A stretch of 64,000 nt of DNA, taken from contig JAKUCV010004486.1 of the NCBI GenBank assembly GCA_028386065.3, positions 1 to 64,000 on the forward strand, read 5' to 3'. A program made the position numbers and the translations under genes. The notes under the pieces are model-generated. The model saw only the letters and a program-made list of their open reading frames with translations, did no database searches and was not told where the DNA came from. This DNA comes from Turnera subulata (taxonomy: Eukaryota > Streptophyta > Magnoliopsida > Malpighiales > Passifloraceae). This document shows positions 1-14,529 of this stretch, in pieces; position 1 is the first letter of the stretch; each line of letters opens with the position of its first letter.

Positions 1-183
1 TATACTTTGATATTATTCCTAGTCATCCGTAACTGGGTGGACTTAAGGGTAATCATTGGGTATATGATAAATGTGTAGTGGGTTTTGTATGATCCAGAGG
101 GGATTCGTCCAACCCATATAACGGGTATATTATCAGATGGTTACTTGATAGAGTTGAACTGTTAAATGCATGGCCATGCTCGG

Positions 184-1236
184 ATTAGGTGATATGGTGT
201 TATCACGAGTATCCGTTTTACACAGTTAACTCGGGGATCAAGAAACTAAGATTAAACATATACGAGATTGACATATTCCGTGTCTCGGTTTAATCTTGAT
301 AATGGGATGAAGGGACGATGACATATTCCGAGGCATAGTGAATCAGTACTGATCTTGTTGTTCGGGTAGCAATGATGTGTTGTTAGACGCCGCTCTTTGT
401 TTATAATTGTAAAATGAGATTTTACAATTATTGACGGACGTTACAAGTGCCTACAGGGTCACACACAAAGAACCGTTGATTCGAGCAGTTGGTTGAACTG
501 TGGTTGGACTATGGTTGGACCGTGGTTGGACCATGGTTGAACCAGGGTCGTTTTGGGACAATAATTATCAGAATTATTGACCAGAGATTAGTGGAGAGGA
601 GTGTTTATGTCTGCTTATGGCTAATGGTGGACATGATAATGAAATGTCATTATCATGGGCCATTAGTGTTGGCCATTCACTTATGCACTAATTGAGGGAT
701 TAGAGAGAGTTAGTGATCAGATCATATTGGCTGCTCCCTCCCCTCTCTTTGCACGTTTTGACAGCACCAAAAACACCTCCTCTTCTCTTCTTCTTCCTTG
801 TGAAAGATAGAAGAAAACCACACACACAAAAGGCACTCGGTTTTCTTGTTGCTAGCACATCAGTCCGGGGAGCTCGAGGCTTGATTCGTGAGACGATTCC
901 AAGCCAATCACGGTTCGTGTGGATACCGTAGAGGAGTCAGGCCGTTGTCTTGCTCTTGGTGATTCCATACACAAGTTAGGTGAAAGATCCTAACCTTCCA
1001 GGTATGTAAAAATTGTTATTCGGTTTATGCATGCTTCACTTGGTTCTTGGATAGTTTCCCTTGTTTCCGCTGCTTGTTGTGCTTGTTATGAATGTCATAA
1101 TAGCTCTAGGGAAACTTACAGCTCGAACTGGAGTCGAGCTTTTTGATCATTCGAGTCGAGCTAGAGGTATGCTATATGTTAACTCGTTTGGCTCGCAAGC
1201 CTTAACGAGCATTTGTTTTTTTATTGTTTAATTAGC
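184..1236. repeat. Direct duplication, copy A (about 1.05 kb)
   Basis: This block recurs almost base for base at 1438-2493, with a few substitutions and one 3-bp indel near 520/1775. It holds a GC-containing transcribed-looking stretch and an apparent splice donor (CCAGGTATGT near 998). Its end, near 1120-1212, has TCGAGCTC-type sequence seen in hAT-like plant repeats. The short ORFs inside are not recognisable proteins. I see no TG...CA ends at the boundaries, so it cannot be called an LTR with confidence. A leader or LTR of a degraded retroelement duplicated by unequal exchange is one possibility. Confidence 0.75.
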
Positions 1237-1437
1237 CTTATTGCTAATATTTTGGGCTGGTTTCTACATTTTTTTTAAAGCGCAATTATTGTTATGCCCT
1301 GAAATTGAACGGTCTGTTTTATGTGGTCCAAAAATAAAATATTAAACGGGTCTAAAATAAAACAAACTAAACCTATTCCATAATTTCAATTAGTCTGTTT
1401 ATAAAAAGAGAATAAAGCTCCAATTCTTCCTTTCAAA

Positions 1438-2493
1438 ATTAGGTGATATGGTGATATCACGAGTATCCGTTTTACACAGTTAACTCGGGGATCAAGAAAC
1501 TAAGATTAAACATATACGAGATTGACATATTCCGTGTCTCGGTTTAATCTTGATAATGGGATGAAGGGACGATGACATATTCCGAGGCATAGTGAATCAG
1601 TACTGATCTTGTCGTTCGGGTAGCAATGATGTGTTGTTAGACGCCGCTCTTTGTTTATAATTGTAAAATGAGATTTTACAATTATTGACGGACGTTACAA
1701 GTGCCTACAGGGTCACACACAAAGAACCGTTGATTCGAGCAGTTGGTTGAACTGTGGTTGGACTATGGTTGCACCGGTGTGGTTGGACCATGGTTGAACC
1801 AGGGTCGTTTTGGGACAATAATTATCAGAATTATTGACCAGAGATTAGTGGAGAGGAGTGTTTATGTCTGCTTATGGCTAATGGTGGACATGATAATGAA
1901 ATGTCATTATCATGGGCCATTAGTGTTGGCCATTCACTTATGCACTAATTGAGGGATTAGAGAGAGTTAGTGATCAGATCATATTGGCTGCTCCCTCCCC
2001 TCTCTTTGCACGTTTTGACAGCACCAAAAACACCTCCTCTTCTCTTCTTCTTCCTTGTGAAAGATAGAAGAAAACCACACACACAAAAGGCACTCGGTTT
2101 TCTTGTTGCTAGCACATCAGTCTGGGGAGCTCGAGGCTTGATTCGTGAGACGATTCCAAGCCAATCACGGTTCGTATGGATACCGTAGAGGAGTCAGGCC
2201 GTTGTCTTGCTCTTGGTGATTCCATACACAAGTTAGGTGAAAGATCCTAACCTTCCAGGTATGTAAAAATTGTTATTCGGTTTATGCATGCTTCACTTGG
2301 TTCTTGGATAGTTTCCCTTGTTTCCGCTGCTTGTTGTGCTTGTTATGAATGTCATAATAGCTCTAGGGAAACTTACAGCTCGAACTGGAGTCGAGCTTTT
2401 TGATCATTCGAGTCGAGCTAGAGGTATGCTATATGTTAACTCGTTTGGCTCGCAAGCCTTAACGAGCATTTGTTTTTTTATTGTTTAATTAGC
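1438..2493. repeat. Direct duplication, copy B (about 1.05 kb)
   Basis: Second copy of the block at 184-1236, in the same orientation and starting at the same motif (ATTAGGTGATATGG). Both copies end at the same TTTAATTAGC motif, and flanking sequences then diverge. The 201 bp between the copies (1237-1437) is AT-rich and unique within the window. Near-identity of the copies points to a recent duplication. Confidence 0.75.
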
Positions 2494-4021
2494 GAATAAC
2501 GATTATAAAACCCGACCAAAGATGTAAAAAAAATTTCGCGTTAATAACAATACGGGACTTTAACTTGCCAGACAAAATACACCAGGTTTTTATTTTATAA
2601 TTTGCCCAGATTTTATTTTGTTTGATTTGGATAAGGTATTAAAGTTAATCAGACAAATATTTTTCTCTTATTTCGAGGTTAAGAAGGAAAGTTCCAAAAC
2701 GAAGAAAACTCTAGTTCTTCCACCCTTTTCCTGTACTCCCCCCACAGCCCTCCACATCTGCCGCCCGACAACAATAATCACCTCTCCCGCTACCCTTATT
2801 TATTGTCGATCTATCTCTCTACTCCTATTTCATTCTTCAAAAACTAAGTTACCAACTTATACAGCTGTCGGCCGGTTCAACGGCAATTGCTTTGAGAGTG
2901 CTACGCCTCGTTAGGCACACGCAACCATTGAATGATGCTCGGGCATCGTTGATGGTGAAAGAGAATGTGGAGAATCAAAGCAACCGTTACCCTCTTTAAG
3001 CTTGTGTTTTCTTTATAATTGAGTTGTTTCTCTGTGCGTGGATGTTGTGGAAGGTAACAAGAGGCTCAGGGTGAATTTGGTGGAAAACAATTAGCTATGG
3101 AATGGGTATGCAGTGAGCACCGGTGATATCGAGCTTAATCAAGCCGAGCTCGAACTTGGCTTTTGTTAACGAGCTCGAGCTCGAGCCTGCATATCAAAGC
3201 TTGATCGTGTTCGAGCTCGAGCTCTTAGCTCTTTCTTAAGGAGTTCAAGCCGAGCTTGCCAATACTCGACTCATTTACACCCCTAGTCATCGTTCGGGCT
3301 GTTCAATATATATAAAAGGGACATAAATTGAATCTTGAGATACGTATAAGGGACATAAAAACTCTAAGGTACACGATTAGGACAAAAGAGAAACTCCAAA
3401 TATATAAAAAGTGTTTAACCCAACTAAATGGAGGATAATAAAACTTAAAATTACCCTAATTTTGAGATTTCACTATCTTTGAATGTAAGTAGACATCTTG
3501 AAACATGTCCCAATACAAATAGTTTATACATTCGATCTTCTTTGTTTTAAAATAAAAAACAGAAGAAAATCATGTGAACTCCGAGTTGTTTACCAACTCA
3601 CAAGTCAAACTCTTCTTCTTCTTTTTTTTTTTTTTCCAACTAAGATTATATGATTCAAGCCCATAAATTATCATCTCAATATTAATATATTATTGTTATG
3701 TTTCTTTTATCGTAGAAATAATAGAATACACATTAATATACTAGCTGATATTCCTTTACTACCCTGCCGGTGTCCTAATCATTGTTACATTTAGAGGAAA
3801 TTAAATATATTTTTTTTTAAGTAAAAAAAATGCGGAGTCTTGTGATTATACTAAAAGAGACATCTTATTTTATGGAGGCAAGTAGAGAATAACTGGAATA
3901 AATAAATAATATGCGAAAAAAAATAGCATCTCTTTATCTCCCCCTCACATTACTATTGTTGCTATTTTCTTAAAAATAAAATAAAAACATTTATAACGTA
4001 GGCATCAGCTTCGACTCACAC
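2494..4021. other. Gene-free spacer upstream of eEF1B-beta
   Basis: AT-rich spacer without a convincing coding region. A 98-codon ORF at 2618-2914 has no recognisable motif and low-complexity composition. A hAT-like fragment lies at 3121-3285, and homopolymer tracts occur near 3620 and 3815. Confidence 0.5.
3121..3285. mobile_element. hAT-like non-autonomous element fragment
   Basis: Dense repeats of GAGCTCGAGC-type sequence end in TTACACCCCTAG, the reverse complement of the CTAGGGGTGTAA terminus common in plant hAT-related repeats. The opposite terminus is not found nearby, so only one end survives. Similar TCGAGC motifs occur at the ends of both 1.05 kb duplicated blocks upstream. Confidence 0.45.
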
Positions 4022-4058
4022 TATAAATAGACTCGCTCACTTCAGTTGACAAACCCTA
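4022..4058 (+). promoter_or_regulatory. Core promoter of eEF1B-beta: TATA box and telo-box
   Basis: TATAAATAG at 4022-4030 is followed by AAACCCTA (telo-box) at 4051-4058, about where transcription should start. This pairing is typical of plant translation-apparatus genes. A 5' UTR intron follows (donor CGGTAAGA with GT at 4115, acceptor AG at 4440-4441). Confidence 0.65.
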
Positions 4059-4467
4059 GACTCCCTGCGCTTTATCTTATTCTCACGGCTGCCTCCATCC
4101 CCTCTCCATCGCCGGTAAGACCATAGATCTGTTCTCTCTCAAATATCGCCCGCGCTTTACTCATTTGGTTCATAAGTAGATGTGCTTGTCTGATCACTAC
4201 TTTTCATGTGAACCGTTTAATCATCAACAACTTAACTAATCAAACTACCCTCAGTTAGTGTTCTTACTCATAATCTCATGTATGTTTGTATCTGTTCAGT
4301 TTTACTGTCTGAAATCGATTATCCTACGCAAATGATTCAATTGGCTGTATCGGGTCTTGTTTGCTTCTGCTAGTGTTTATGAATTTCATGCTTCTTGTTT
4401 GAATTCAAGTATCTGGAGTTGCTTACTTGTTTCCTCAACAGGGAAATCGACATAATCTTTATTAGCA

Positions 4468-6005
4468 ATGGCAGTCGCATTCTACGATCTCGGATCTGAG
4501 GCTGGCCTCAAGAAGCTCGATGACTACCTGCTTAGCCGCAGCTACATCACTGGGTTAGGCTCTATTTTATTCGATGCATATTTGAGTTCTTCCATATGGT
4601 TTTTGATTTATCAGTGATCGGTTATGCCTTTTCCTATACGGGTATTTATTGGTGTTTGGTATTGATATCTGAGCTGCTTGCTCGCTGACTAATTATTTTA
4701 TTGTCTAATAGGTACCAAGCTTCCAAGGATGATATCACCGTGTACTCGGCTCTTACAAGCGCTCCCCCTGCTAAGTTTGTGAATGTGTCTCGGTGGTTCA
4801 GCCACATTGATGCCCTCTTGAGAATTTCGTAAGTTCTGGCTTGATTTTCATTGATGACATGTTGGTGTATCGTTTCACTTGCTTCAGTTGTTGTAACATT
4901 TTGTTCTTTTCTTAATCTCAGTGGTGTAACAGCAGAAGGTTCTGGGGTAATTGTTCAAGGATCCGCTCCCGTCTCAGCAGTTGCAACACCTCCAGCTGCT
5001 GACACAAATGTAATGCCTCCTATTCCCTCTTCTGCTTTACTCTGTTATGCCTTGGCCGTAGTTTCACATTGCTTTTGCACTTTGCTAAATTTGGTTGTCC
5101 CTGATGTGTAAATATGACATGGTTTGTTAGGCTGCTGCTGCTGAAGATGATGATGATATGGATCTTTTTGGCGAGGAGACTGAGGAGGAAAAGAAGGCTG
5201 CAGAAGAACGGGCAGCTGCTGCCAAGGCATCCGGAAAGAAGAAAGAGTGTAAGTTTTACCTCTTTATTTGCCATTGATCATTCATATTACATTTTACACT
5301 GGCTAATAATTGATTTAGTGAATTCCCCTTGGACACTCTGGATCTTTGTTACTGGTCAAGTTCCTTTGTATTTATACTAAAACTTCTGTCGTACCTTTCT
5401 GCGTTGTGATCTCAGCTGGGAAGTCATCTGTTTTGTTGGATGTGAAGCCATGGGATGATGAGACCGATATGAAGAAGCTTGAGGAAGCAGTTAGAAGTGT
5501 TCAGATGGAGGGGCTGCTTTGGGGAGCTTGTAAGTTTTGTAGTTTGTATTCTTATGCAATCATTTTAGATGGTGCCATACCAGACATTTTTGTGCTTAGT
5601 TCATATTCATGGTTCTCCTTTCTTGCATATTTTGTTCGTAAATAAGTGCCATGATTTATCTCATCCCCAAAGGAGCATGACTATCAAGTGAGTTGTCTTT
5701 TGCTGTAAATGCATCTGTTTATCTTGCAGCCAAGCTTGTCGCTGTTGGTTATGGTATCAAGAAATTGCAGATTATGATGACAATTGTGGATGACTTGGTG
5801 TCTGTCGACACACTCATTGAGGAACATTTGACAGTTGAGCCCATCAATGAGTATGTCCAGAGCTGTGATATCGTTGCCTTCAACAAAATTTGTAAGTATC
5901 AATTTGATGGGTGTTTTGTGGATGTGCCATGCATGCCCCGAGTATGCAATCTATTTATCATTTATTGCAAATTTTGATTGAGACATTTTCTCTTTTATTG
6001 CAGAA
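4468..6005 (+). CDS. Elongation factor 1-delta (eEF1B-beta subunit)
   Basis: Guanine-nucleotide exchange subunit of the cytosolic eEF1B complex; it recharges eEF1A with GTP during translation elongation. Seven coding segments join in frame: 4468-4553, 4712-4828, 4922-5009, 5131-5248, 5416-5529, 5730-5891 and 6004-6005. The product is 228 aa, normal for the family. The last intron splits the TAA stop codon. The N-terminal GST-C-like segment (about 1-75) is followed by an acidic [13 protein letters not shown] linker and lysine/alanine-rich hinge, then the exchange domain with [16 protein letters not shown] and the terminal VAFNKI. The YITGYQASKDD and CDIVAFNKI motifs fit the plant beta/delta type rather than the alpha type. 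All introns are GT-AG. A 5' UTR intron precedes the ATG. The gene appears intact. Confidence 0.95.
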
Positions 6006-6165
6006 ATTGGGCATGCTTCTTGGTCGGATGGGAGCGGGGGAGCTATATCTTTAAATGCGCTATGTGTGTTCAAATTTTATGTAGTTCCGTTTTTGTTTCT
6101 AAATCGATGGTTTTGAAGTTTAGCGCTTTGTCTTTGGTATTTTCTGGTACTCGGTTCTAGTTATA

Positions 6166-9468
<3,303 letters not shown>

Positions 9469-10213
9469 AGCTGTCTTTCTTTACTTTCTCATTTGAGCTG
9501 ATACTGCTTTCGGGACGAGTCTTTCAACATTGTTTTGTGCCATTTGTACTAGTAAACAAATAAGTTACACAGAATAAGTATATCAGTTGAAGAAATTCCA
9601 GTTGAACTCGAGCAATTGTATAAAGGGACGCATTTTTCAGCCGTTGCGGTTTTTTATTTTTGCTTCCCGAGGCAGTGTCATTACTAATTAAACTTCGACC
9701 CACACCAGACTTTTTGTAATCAGCCTAAGTAAAATCTTCAAACGTTTGCGCCTGTTCTGTCTCAATTGCTTGCAAACACGTATTGACAATCCAAAGATTG
9801 ATTTTTGTTAGACTTTTAATGGTCGTTCGCAGCGGCTTCTATTCTATGTTTTTAAGTGTGCGTTCGGTTGCTGGGTTTGGGCGCATGGGTTTGGTTATCA
9901 GCCCAAACTCGGCATTTGGTTTGACAAGAAACGAAGGTGGGTTGGTCTGGGGGATTGGATTTGAACTCACGAACGTGCTTGAGGGGTGATTTCGAACACT
10001 CGCAAGAGGCTAGGGTTTCGGTTGGTGGGATTTGGGTTCGACTTTCTCCGGATAAACAATAACCCAAAAATACCCCCATCGAATAGAACCTCCGAAAATG
10101 ATCCTGTCTTCATCTCTTTCCTCTATTTCGAGCTCTCTAGTGTCTCTTCTTTGTCTCGGTCAGCACCTCTAATTTCTCCCATCTCCAACCACCGGAACAG
10201 ACATTTTTTTATC
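9469..10213. other. Spacer upstream of the Pack-MULE-like element
   Basis: Contains the 3' UTR of the preceding gene, then a moderately GC-rich stretch at 9840-10110 with GGTTTGGG-type repeats that look like degraded transposon sequence. Short ORFs here show no recognisable motifs. Confidence 0.4.
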
Positions 10214-10570
10214 GGTAAAAAAGTTTTTCTTGTCCCTTCACTTTTTTATTTTCGCATTTATTGTCCCTCTTTTTTTTTTCACTCAACTTGTCCCTCAACT
10301 CATGAATTACCGGGTCACCTTGTCCTTCTTACCCCCAGCAGCCGGTTGGTGCATGTGAGGCTGACACGTGTCTGTGGGGCCCACTTCAGCTGATTCTATT
10401 TTTCTTTTTTCCTCTTTCTTCTCTATTTTCTATTTTTCAAAAATCCTTTTTAGGTTTTATTATATTAATTTTTTTGCAATAAATAGTTCTTTTTTCTCCT
10501 CCTTTTTTTACTCTCTTCTTCTTCACCGGTCTTCTTCTTCACCTTTTTTTTTCTTCTTTATTCCTCTTCT
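10214..10570 (+). repeat. Left terminal inverted repeat of the Pack-MULE-like element
   Basis: Pyrimidine-rich arm whose reverse complement occurs at 11738-12074. Shared blocks include TGTCCCTCAACTCATGAATT, GCATGTGAGG, GACACGTGT and CTTTTTAGGTTTTATTATAT. Small indels in homopolymer runs account for the length difference. Confidence 0.8.
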
Positions 10571-10700
10571 TTTTTCTTCTCTCCTTCTTCATCCATTATC
10601 CAACAAAACGGTTCAATCCCAACCCTAGGCTTCTGCTCCCTCCTTCACCCCACCGCCACTGTGAACTGGTGGCTCGGATTTGGGTGGAAGATCTGTATAG

Positions 10701-11411
10701 AAAGAAAGGAACCAGTCCCTCTCCGGCCAATGCTCCTCCTCCTCCTTCCCCGGCGGGGAGCTCCTCTTCCAGAGCGACCTCGACATCGCCTCCCTCTCCA
10801 ACCACCTCCACGACCTCGACATCGCCTCCCTCTCCAACCACCTCCACGACCTCGACTTGCTCCTCCGATCCGGCGTCCTCCACCAGTCCGGCGCCATCGT
10901 CCTCTCCCACCCCGCCCCCTGCTCCGACAAGGACGACCTCGTCTTCTTCATCCACGACCTCTTCACCGGCCTCCAAATCGGCGGCGTTGAGTTCAAGAGG
11001 AAAGCTTTGGAGTCGCTGCTCAAGGTACTCAACGACGACGAGAAGTCCGCCTCTCTAGTCGCCAAGGAAGGTAAGTAGGGTACTTGATCGGTTTGCTAGA
11101 TTTCAACAACTACCACTTCTCCATTCGCGAGCAGGCGGTCACCGCCGTGTCCTTCCTGGCTTCCTCCGGCGACGAATCGGGGAAGATCGTGTTCGAAGAA
11201 GGTGGGCTGGGCCATCTCTTGAGAACATTGGAATCTGGGTCCATGCCATTGAAGGAGAAAGCCGCCATCGCAGTCGAGGCCATCACCGCCGATCCCGACA
11301 ACGGGTGGGCGATCTCCGCGTACGGCGACGTTTCGATACTGATCGAGACTTGCCGATCCGGGTCTCAAGCTACCCAAACCCACGCGGTTGGTGTTATTAG
11401 GAATGCGGCGA
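10701..11411 (+). pseudogene. Captured armadillo-repeat protein gene fragment (broken)
   Basis: Frame open from 10701 reads into SDLDIASLSNHLHDL, DDLVFFIHDLFTGLQIGG, EFKRKALESLL and KSASLVAKEG. After a one-base frameshift near 11073 it continues with GLLDFNNY, REQAVTAVSFLASS, EEGGLGHLLRTLESGSMPLK, AAIAVEAITADPDNGW and HAVGVIRNAA, ending about 11411. These are armadillo-type helices as in plant ARM-repeat proteins. The fragment lacks start, most ARM repeats and C-terminus. A 36-bp in-frame duplication (10776-10811 and 10812-10847) repeats DLDIASLSNHLH. A stop at 10698-10700 precedes the frame, and TAG at 11076-11078 follows the frameshift. It lies between the inverted arms of a Mutator-like element, so transposon capture is the simplest origin. 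Confidence 0.75.
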
Positions 11412-11737
11412 CGCCACACACAGTGCAAGGCAGGACGTCCAGACACACCACCAATCTTGCTGCTCTTCTTCTCTCCGTGACACAAAAGCAACAGCAGTGG
11501 TAGTAATACACTGGTAGTCCAGTCCAACGAGCGAGCAAACAAACAAGCAACATAGTATACCATAGTTAAAGCTGGTTTAGTTTTTTTCTTTTTTTGATCC
11601 AAGTGAAGAAGAAGAAGAAGAAGAAGAAAGAAAAGATGAGAGGTCATAACAAGAACACCAGCAGCAGCGGCGGCGGTAACAAGAGACCGGCAATTCTACA
11701 TCTGGTTTGTGTTGCCTTTCTTCTGGGTTTCAAAGTT

Positions 11738-12074
11738 TTTTTCTTTAAAAAAAAAGTGAAGAAGAAGACCGGTGAGTAGAGACCGGTGAAGAAGAAGAGA
11801 GTAAAAAAAGGAGAAAAAAACTATTTATTGCAAAAACTAATATAATAAAACCTAAAAAGGATTTTTGAAAAATAAAAAATAAGGAAGAAAGAGAAAAAAA
11901 AAATAAAATCAGCTGAAGTGAGCCCCACAAACACGTGTCAACCTCACATGCATCAACCGACTGCTGGGGATAAGAAGGACAAAGTGAGCCAATAATTCAT
12001 GAGTTGAGGGACAGGTTGAGTGAAAAAAAAAAAAAAAAAGAACAAAGTGAAAAGACACGAAAAACTTTTTTACC
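11738..12074 (-). repeat. Right terminal inverted repeat of the Pack-MULE-like element
   Basis: Reverse complement of the left arm at 10214-10570. Ends TTTTTTACC at 12074. It has an expanded A tract near 12022 and an extra ACCGGTGAGTAGAG insertion near 11770 compared with the left arm. Confidence 0.8.
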
Positions 12075-12536
12075 CTACCCAAGGCACTTTTGACAAGTGC
12101 TGCACGAGGAAAACTATGATTTTTGATGCAGTATCTAGGGAAAACGATGATCGTAGACGCTAGTAAAAGCGCCTAGAACAAACCCCAATCTTGACTAAAC
12201 TATTAAGAACATAGCTTTATCACGAGCTAGATGTCAGCATCCGATTCACTATTGCCATCACAGCAAAAAGATTAGCAGATAGTAGCGATGAAATCAGAAG
12301 AATCCAAGTGATGACTGCACGCTTCAAAGGTGAACATCAAACACATTCCACAAAGGTTCAGGATTACCATGCACCATCCAGAACAAGACTTAAATGGCAA
12401 TAGTCTTAGGAATCTGATAAACTACAAAACGAACATCCCAAAAATTTAATTCGAAGTTCGACATGGTGCCTCGTCAGAGAAAAAACAAAAGCGCATTTCT
12501 TGGACCCTTTTCCCTGAATTGGTCTACCGCTCAAAT

Positions 12537-14447
12537 TTAAGAGGAACCTCCCTTTGACTTCCTAGGAGCAAGCTGAGTCTCAGGCTGCAAAAGAATACGA
12601 CACCAAATAAGATGCAAGTGACATAATAAAAAAACAGAATACTTGTATTGTTTGAAACAGAAGGAAATGCAAAATCAAATTTCAGTAACCTCTTTCTGGA
12701 CAGCCTCTTCCTTTTCAGACAAAATCAACTCAATGTGGCACGGGGAGGACATGTAAGCTGCAGGAGCAAATTATATGCCACAGTCAAGGAACATCAAATG
12801 CAAATAGCAAATGAAAGCTGAATTAAATTGAGGAAAAAGGACTCACGATTGATTCTTCCATGAGCCCGATAAGTACGGCGACGTTGTTTCTGTGCTTGGT
12901 TAACTTGGATATGAGATACGTAGAGTGAATCAACATCCAAACCTTTAACCTGAATTAACGAACATAATGTTAGATAGAACAAATTCAGGCTAGGAACCAC
13001 AAACAAAACTAAGATTAAAAGAAAATCTTGACAAGATGAACAATCACCTCAGCGTTACTCTCAGCATTCTTCAGCAAGTCAAGAATGAATTTTGCAGATT
13101 TAACAGGCCAACGCCCTTGTCCATTTGAATGACGGTTCTTGGCCTGGGCAGTTCGGCCAACACCACGACAGAAGCGGCGGAATGGAATTGCTTGCTTGTG
13201 TGCCATAACATCTTCCAGGTATCTTTTAGCCTTGGCCAAAGGCAATTTGCGAAGTGCATGGGCAGTCTCTCTGGTGTTCTGAGATAGAAAATATAAACAG
13301 AATTCAGGATAAGTATGATACACATTCAGAGAAGCTATGAATCATACACTCTGTATTTGTTACACACAAACACAATAATCTGCAGTTACAAGCATCCGCC
13401 GCTAGTGCTAATAGATTTCATAACAAAGAGACCACAGACTAAAATATACTACCAATTGAATATGTTGCAGTCCCAAACCCACCACATTAGGTTTCACTTA
13501 TTAATAATTAAGTGAGGAAACTCGTTATACCAAAGTTTCAATCTGTTCCAAAGATGAGTTGATCTACAAGACAAATGCCATCTGTATCTGATGATCAAAT
13601 AAAGTAGTTCTCAAAATAAGATGCTGAACAACATCTATGCTGATGGCTTCCCTAGTCGCCCACAAAATTTATGGAATAATATAGGGAAGACAGTCCACTA
13701 AACTAAGCATCTAAATCATCTATATCTCACCGTTAATCCAAGACCAAGCACATAATTAGCACAGATGCCTTAACCTTACACAGTTGATACTCAAAGAAAA
13801 AGGAGAACAACGGGTGAAACCTCGGAGCCCTGACAGCATACTAAGACAACAAAGCATCAATATTTACCTGAAAAATTATATCATGCTGAGGGCAGATGGC
13901 AACACACACAACTACGACAAATTAACAAGGAACAATGGCACTAGAGCTACATGAAAGGATCCAATACAACTTACCTTGAAGTGAACACGGAGATCAGAGC
14001 CCCTGGCTTTGCAGGCTGAAACATGGGAATCACACGAACGTCAGATTTCGTGTTTGCAGATATAGCACCATATGAACAGACATGCTAGCATAAAAAAAAT
14101 ATAGACAGACATGTTTTCTGGGCAAACAAAACAAAACTAAGGGATACCCAACATCTAATATGGGTGAAAAGAGGAGAAAAATCTGAGGTACTCACACTCA
14201 GACATGTTTTCTGGGCAAACAAAACAAAACTGAGGGATACCCAACATCTAATATGGGTGAAAAGAGGAGAAAAATCTGAGGTACTCACACTTGGTTTGGT
14301 TGTCTGGCTCTCTCGAATACTTCACCTGAAAATTCAACAAAACAAATCTCACCACAAATCAGAGACAGAGATCCAAAGATGAAACTTTAAACTCAAAATT
14401 AGCCTCAAAAAACGAAACAAGAATCAAACTTTGCAGAAACCCACCAT
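12537..14447 (-). CDS. RPL17: 60S ribosomal protein L17 (uL22)
   Basis: Component of the large cytosolic ribosomal subunit, placed near the polypeptide exit tunnel. Seven coding segments on the minus strand (14445-14447, 14289-14325, 13975-14015, 13048-13278, 12847-12949, 12690-12757, 12537-12584) give an in-frame 176-aa protein, the usual plant length. Recognisable blocks are [79 protein letters not shown] and [20 protein letters not shown], ending in a lysine/glycine/serine tail. The first coding exon is only the ATG, with the GT donor immediately after it. Introns are all GT-AG. A 93-bp tandem duplication has copied the donor of the second intron (14106-14291). Transcription starts from the site II/telo-box promoter shared with SWP73. 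Confidence 0.95.
14106..14291. repeat. 93-bp tandem duplication across an RPL17 splice donor
   Basis: Two 93-bp copies, 14106-14198 and 14199-14291, differ at about one base. The unit ends in GGTACTCACAC on the + strand, which on the RPL17 strand carries the GTGAGTAC 5' splice site of the second intron. The intron therefore contains a second copy of its own donor 93 bp downstream. Confidence 0.9.
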
Positions 14448-14529
14448 GGCTGCAGCTGCCTCTACCTCTGTGCTCCCCACAAACTAAACGCCTTCAACAA
14501 TATGGCTCGAAGGGGAGTGCGACAACTAA

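Larger units (their letters stand above)
10214..12074. mobile_element. Pack-MULE-like element with captured armadillo gene fragment
   Basis: An 1861-bp unit bounded by long inverted arms. The left arm begins GGTAAAAAAGTTTTTC at 10214 and the right arm ends with its complement at 12074. The arms share over 300 bp, including a CAACTCATGAATTA block, an ACACGTGT box and the CTTCACCGGTCTTCTTCTTC segment. The centre (about 10620-11580) is GC-rich and derives from a plant gene. Long terminal inverted repeats around a host gene fragment are the hallmark of Pack-MULEs. A 9-bp target-site duplication is not visible (flanks TTTTTTATC and CTACCCAAG differ), so family assignment rests on arm structure. 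The element at 61150-62221 has related arms. Confidence 0.7.

Noticed and set aside
489..931. Short ORFs of 68-72 codons repeated at 1743-2188
   Set aside because: They recur only because the DNA block is duplicated; they start in different contexts and show no protein motif.
2618..2914. 98-codon ORF
   Set aside because: No motif, AT-rich context, no splice or promoter support.
10596..11065. Minus-strand ORFs of 126 and 146 codons rich in E, G and V or R and S
   Set aside because: They are antisense shadows of the GC-rich ARM fragment; the repeated motifs come from the 36-bp duplication on the other strand.
13015..13325. Independent minus-strand ORFs of 102 and 84 codons
   Set aside because: The first is RPL17 exon 4 read through its flanking introns; the second is its shadow frame.
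12787..14447. Intronic C/D-box snoRNA in RPL17
   Set aside because: TGATGA and CTGA words are present near 13590-13640 but without proper pairing, terminal stem or spacing on the sense strand.
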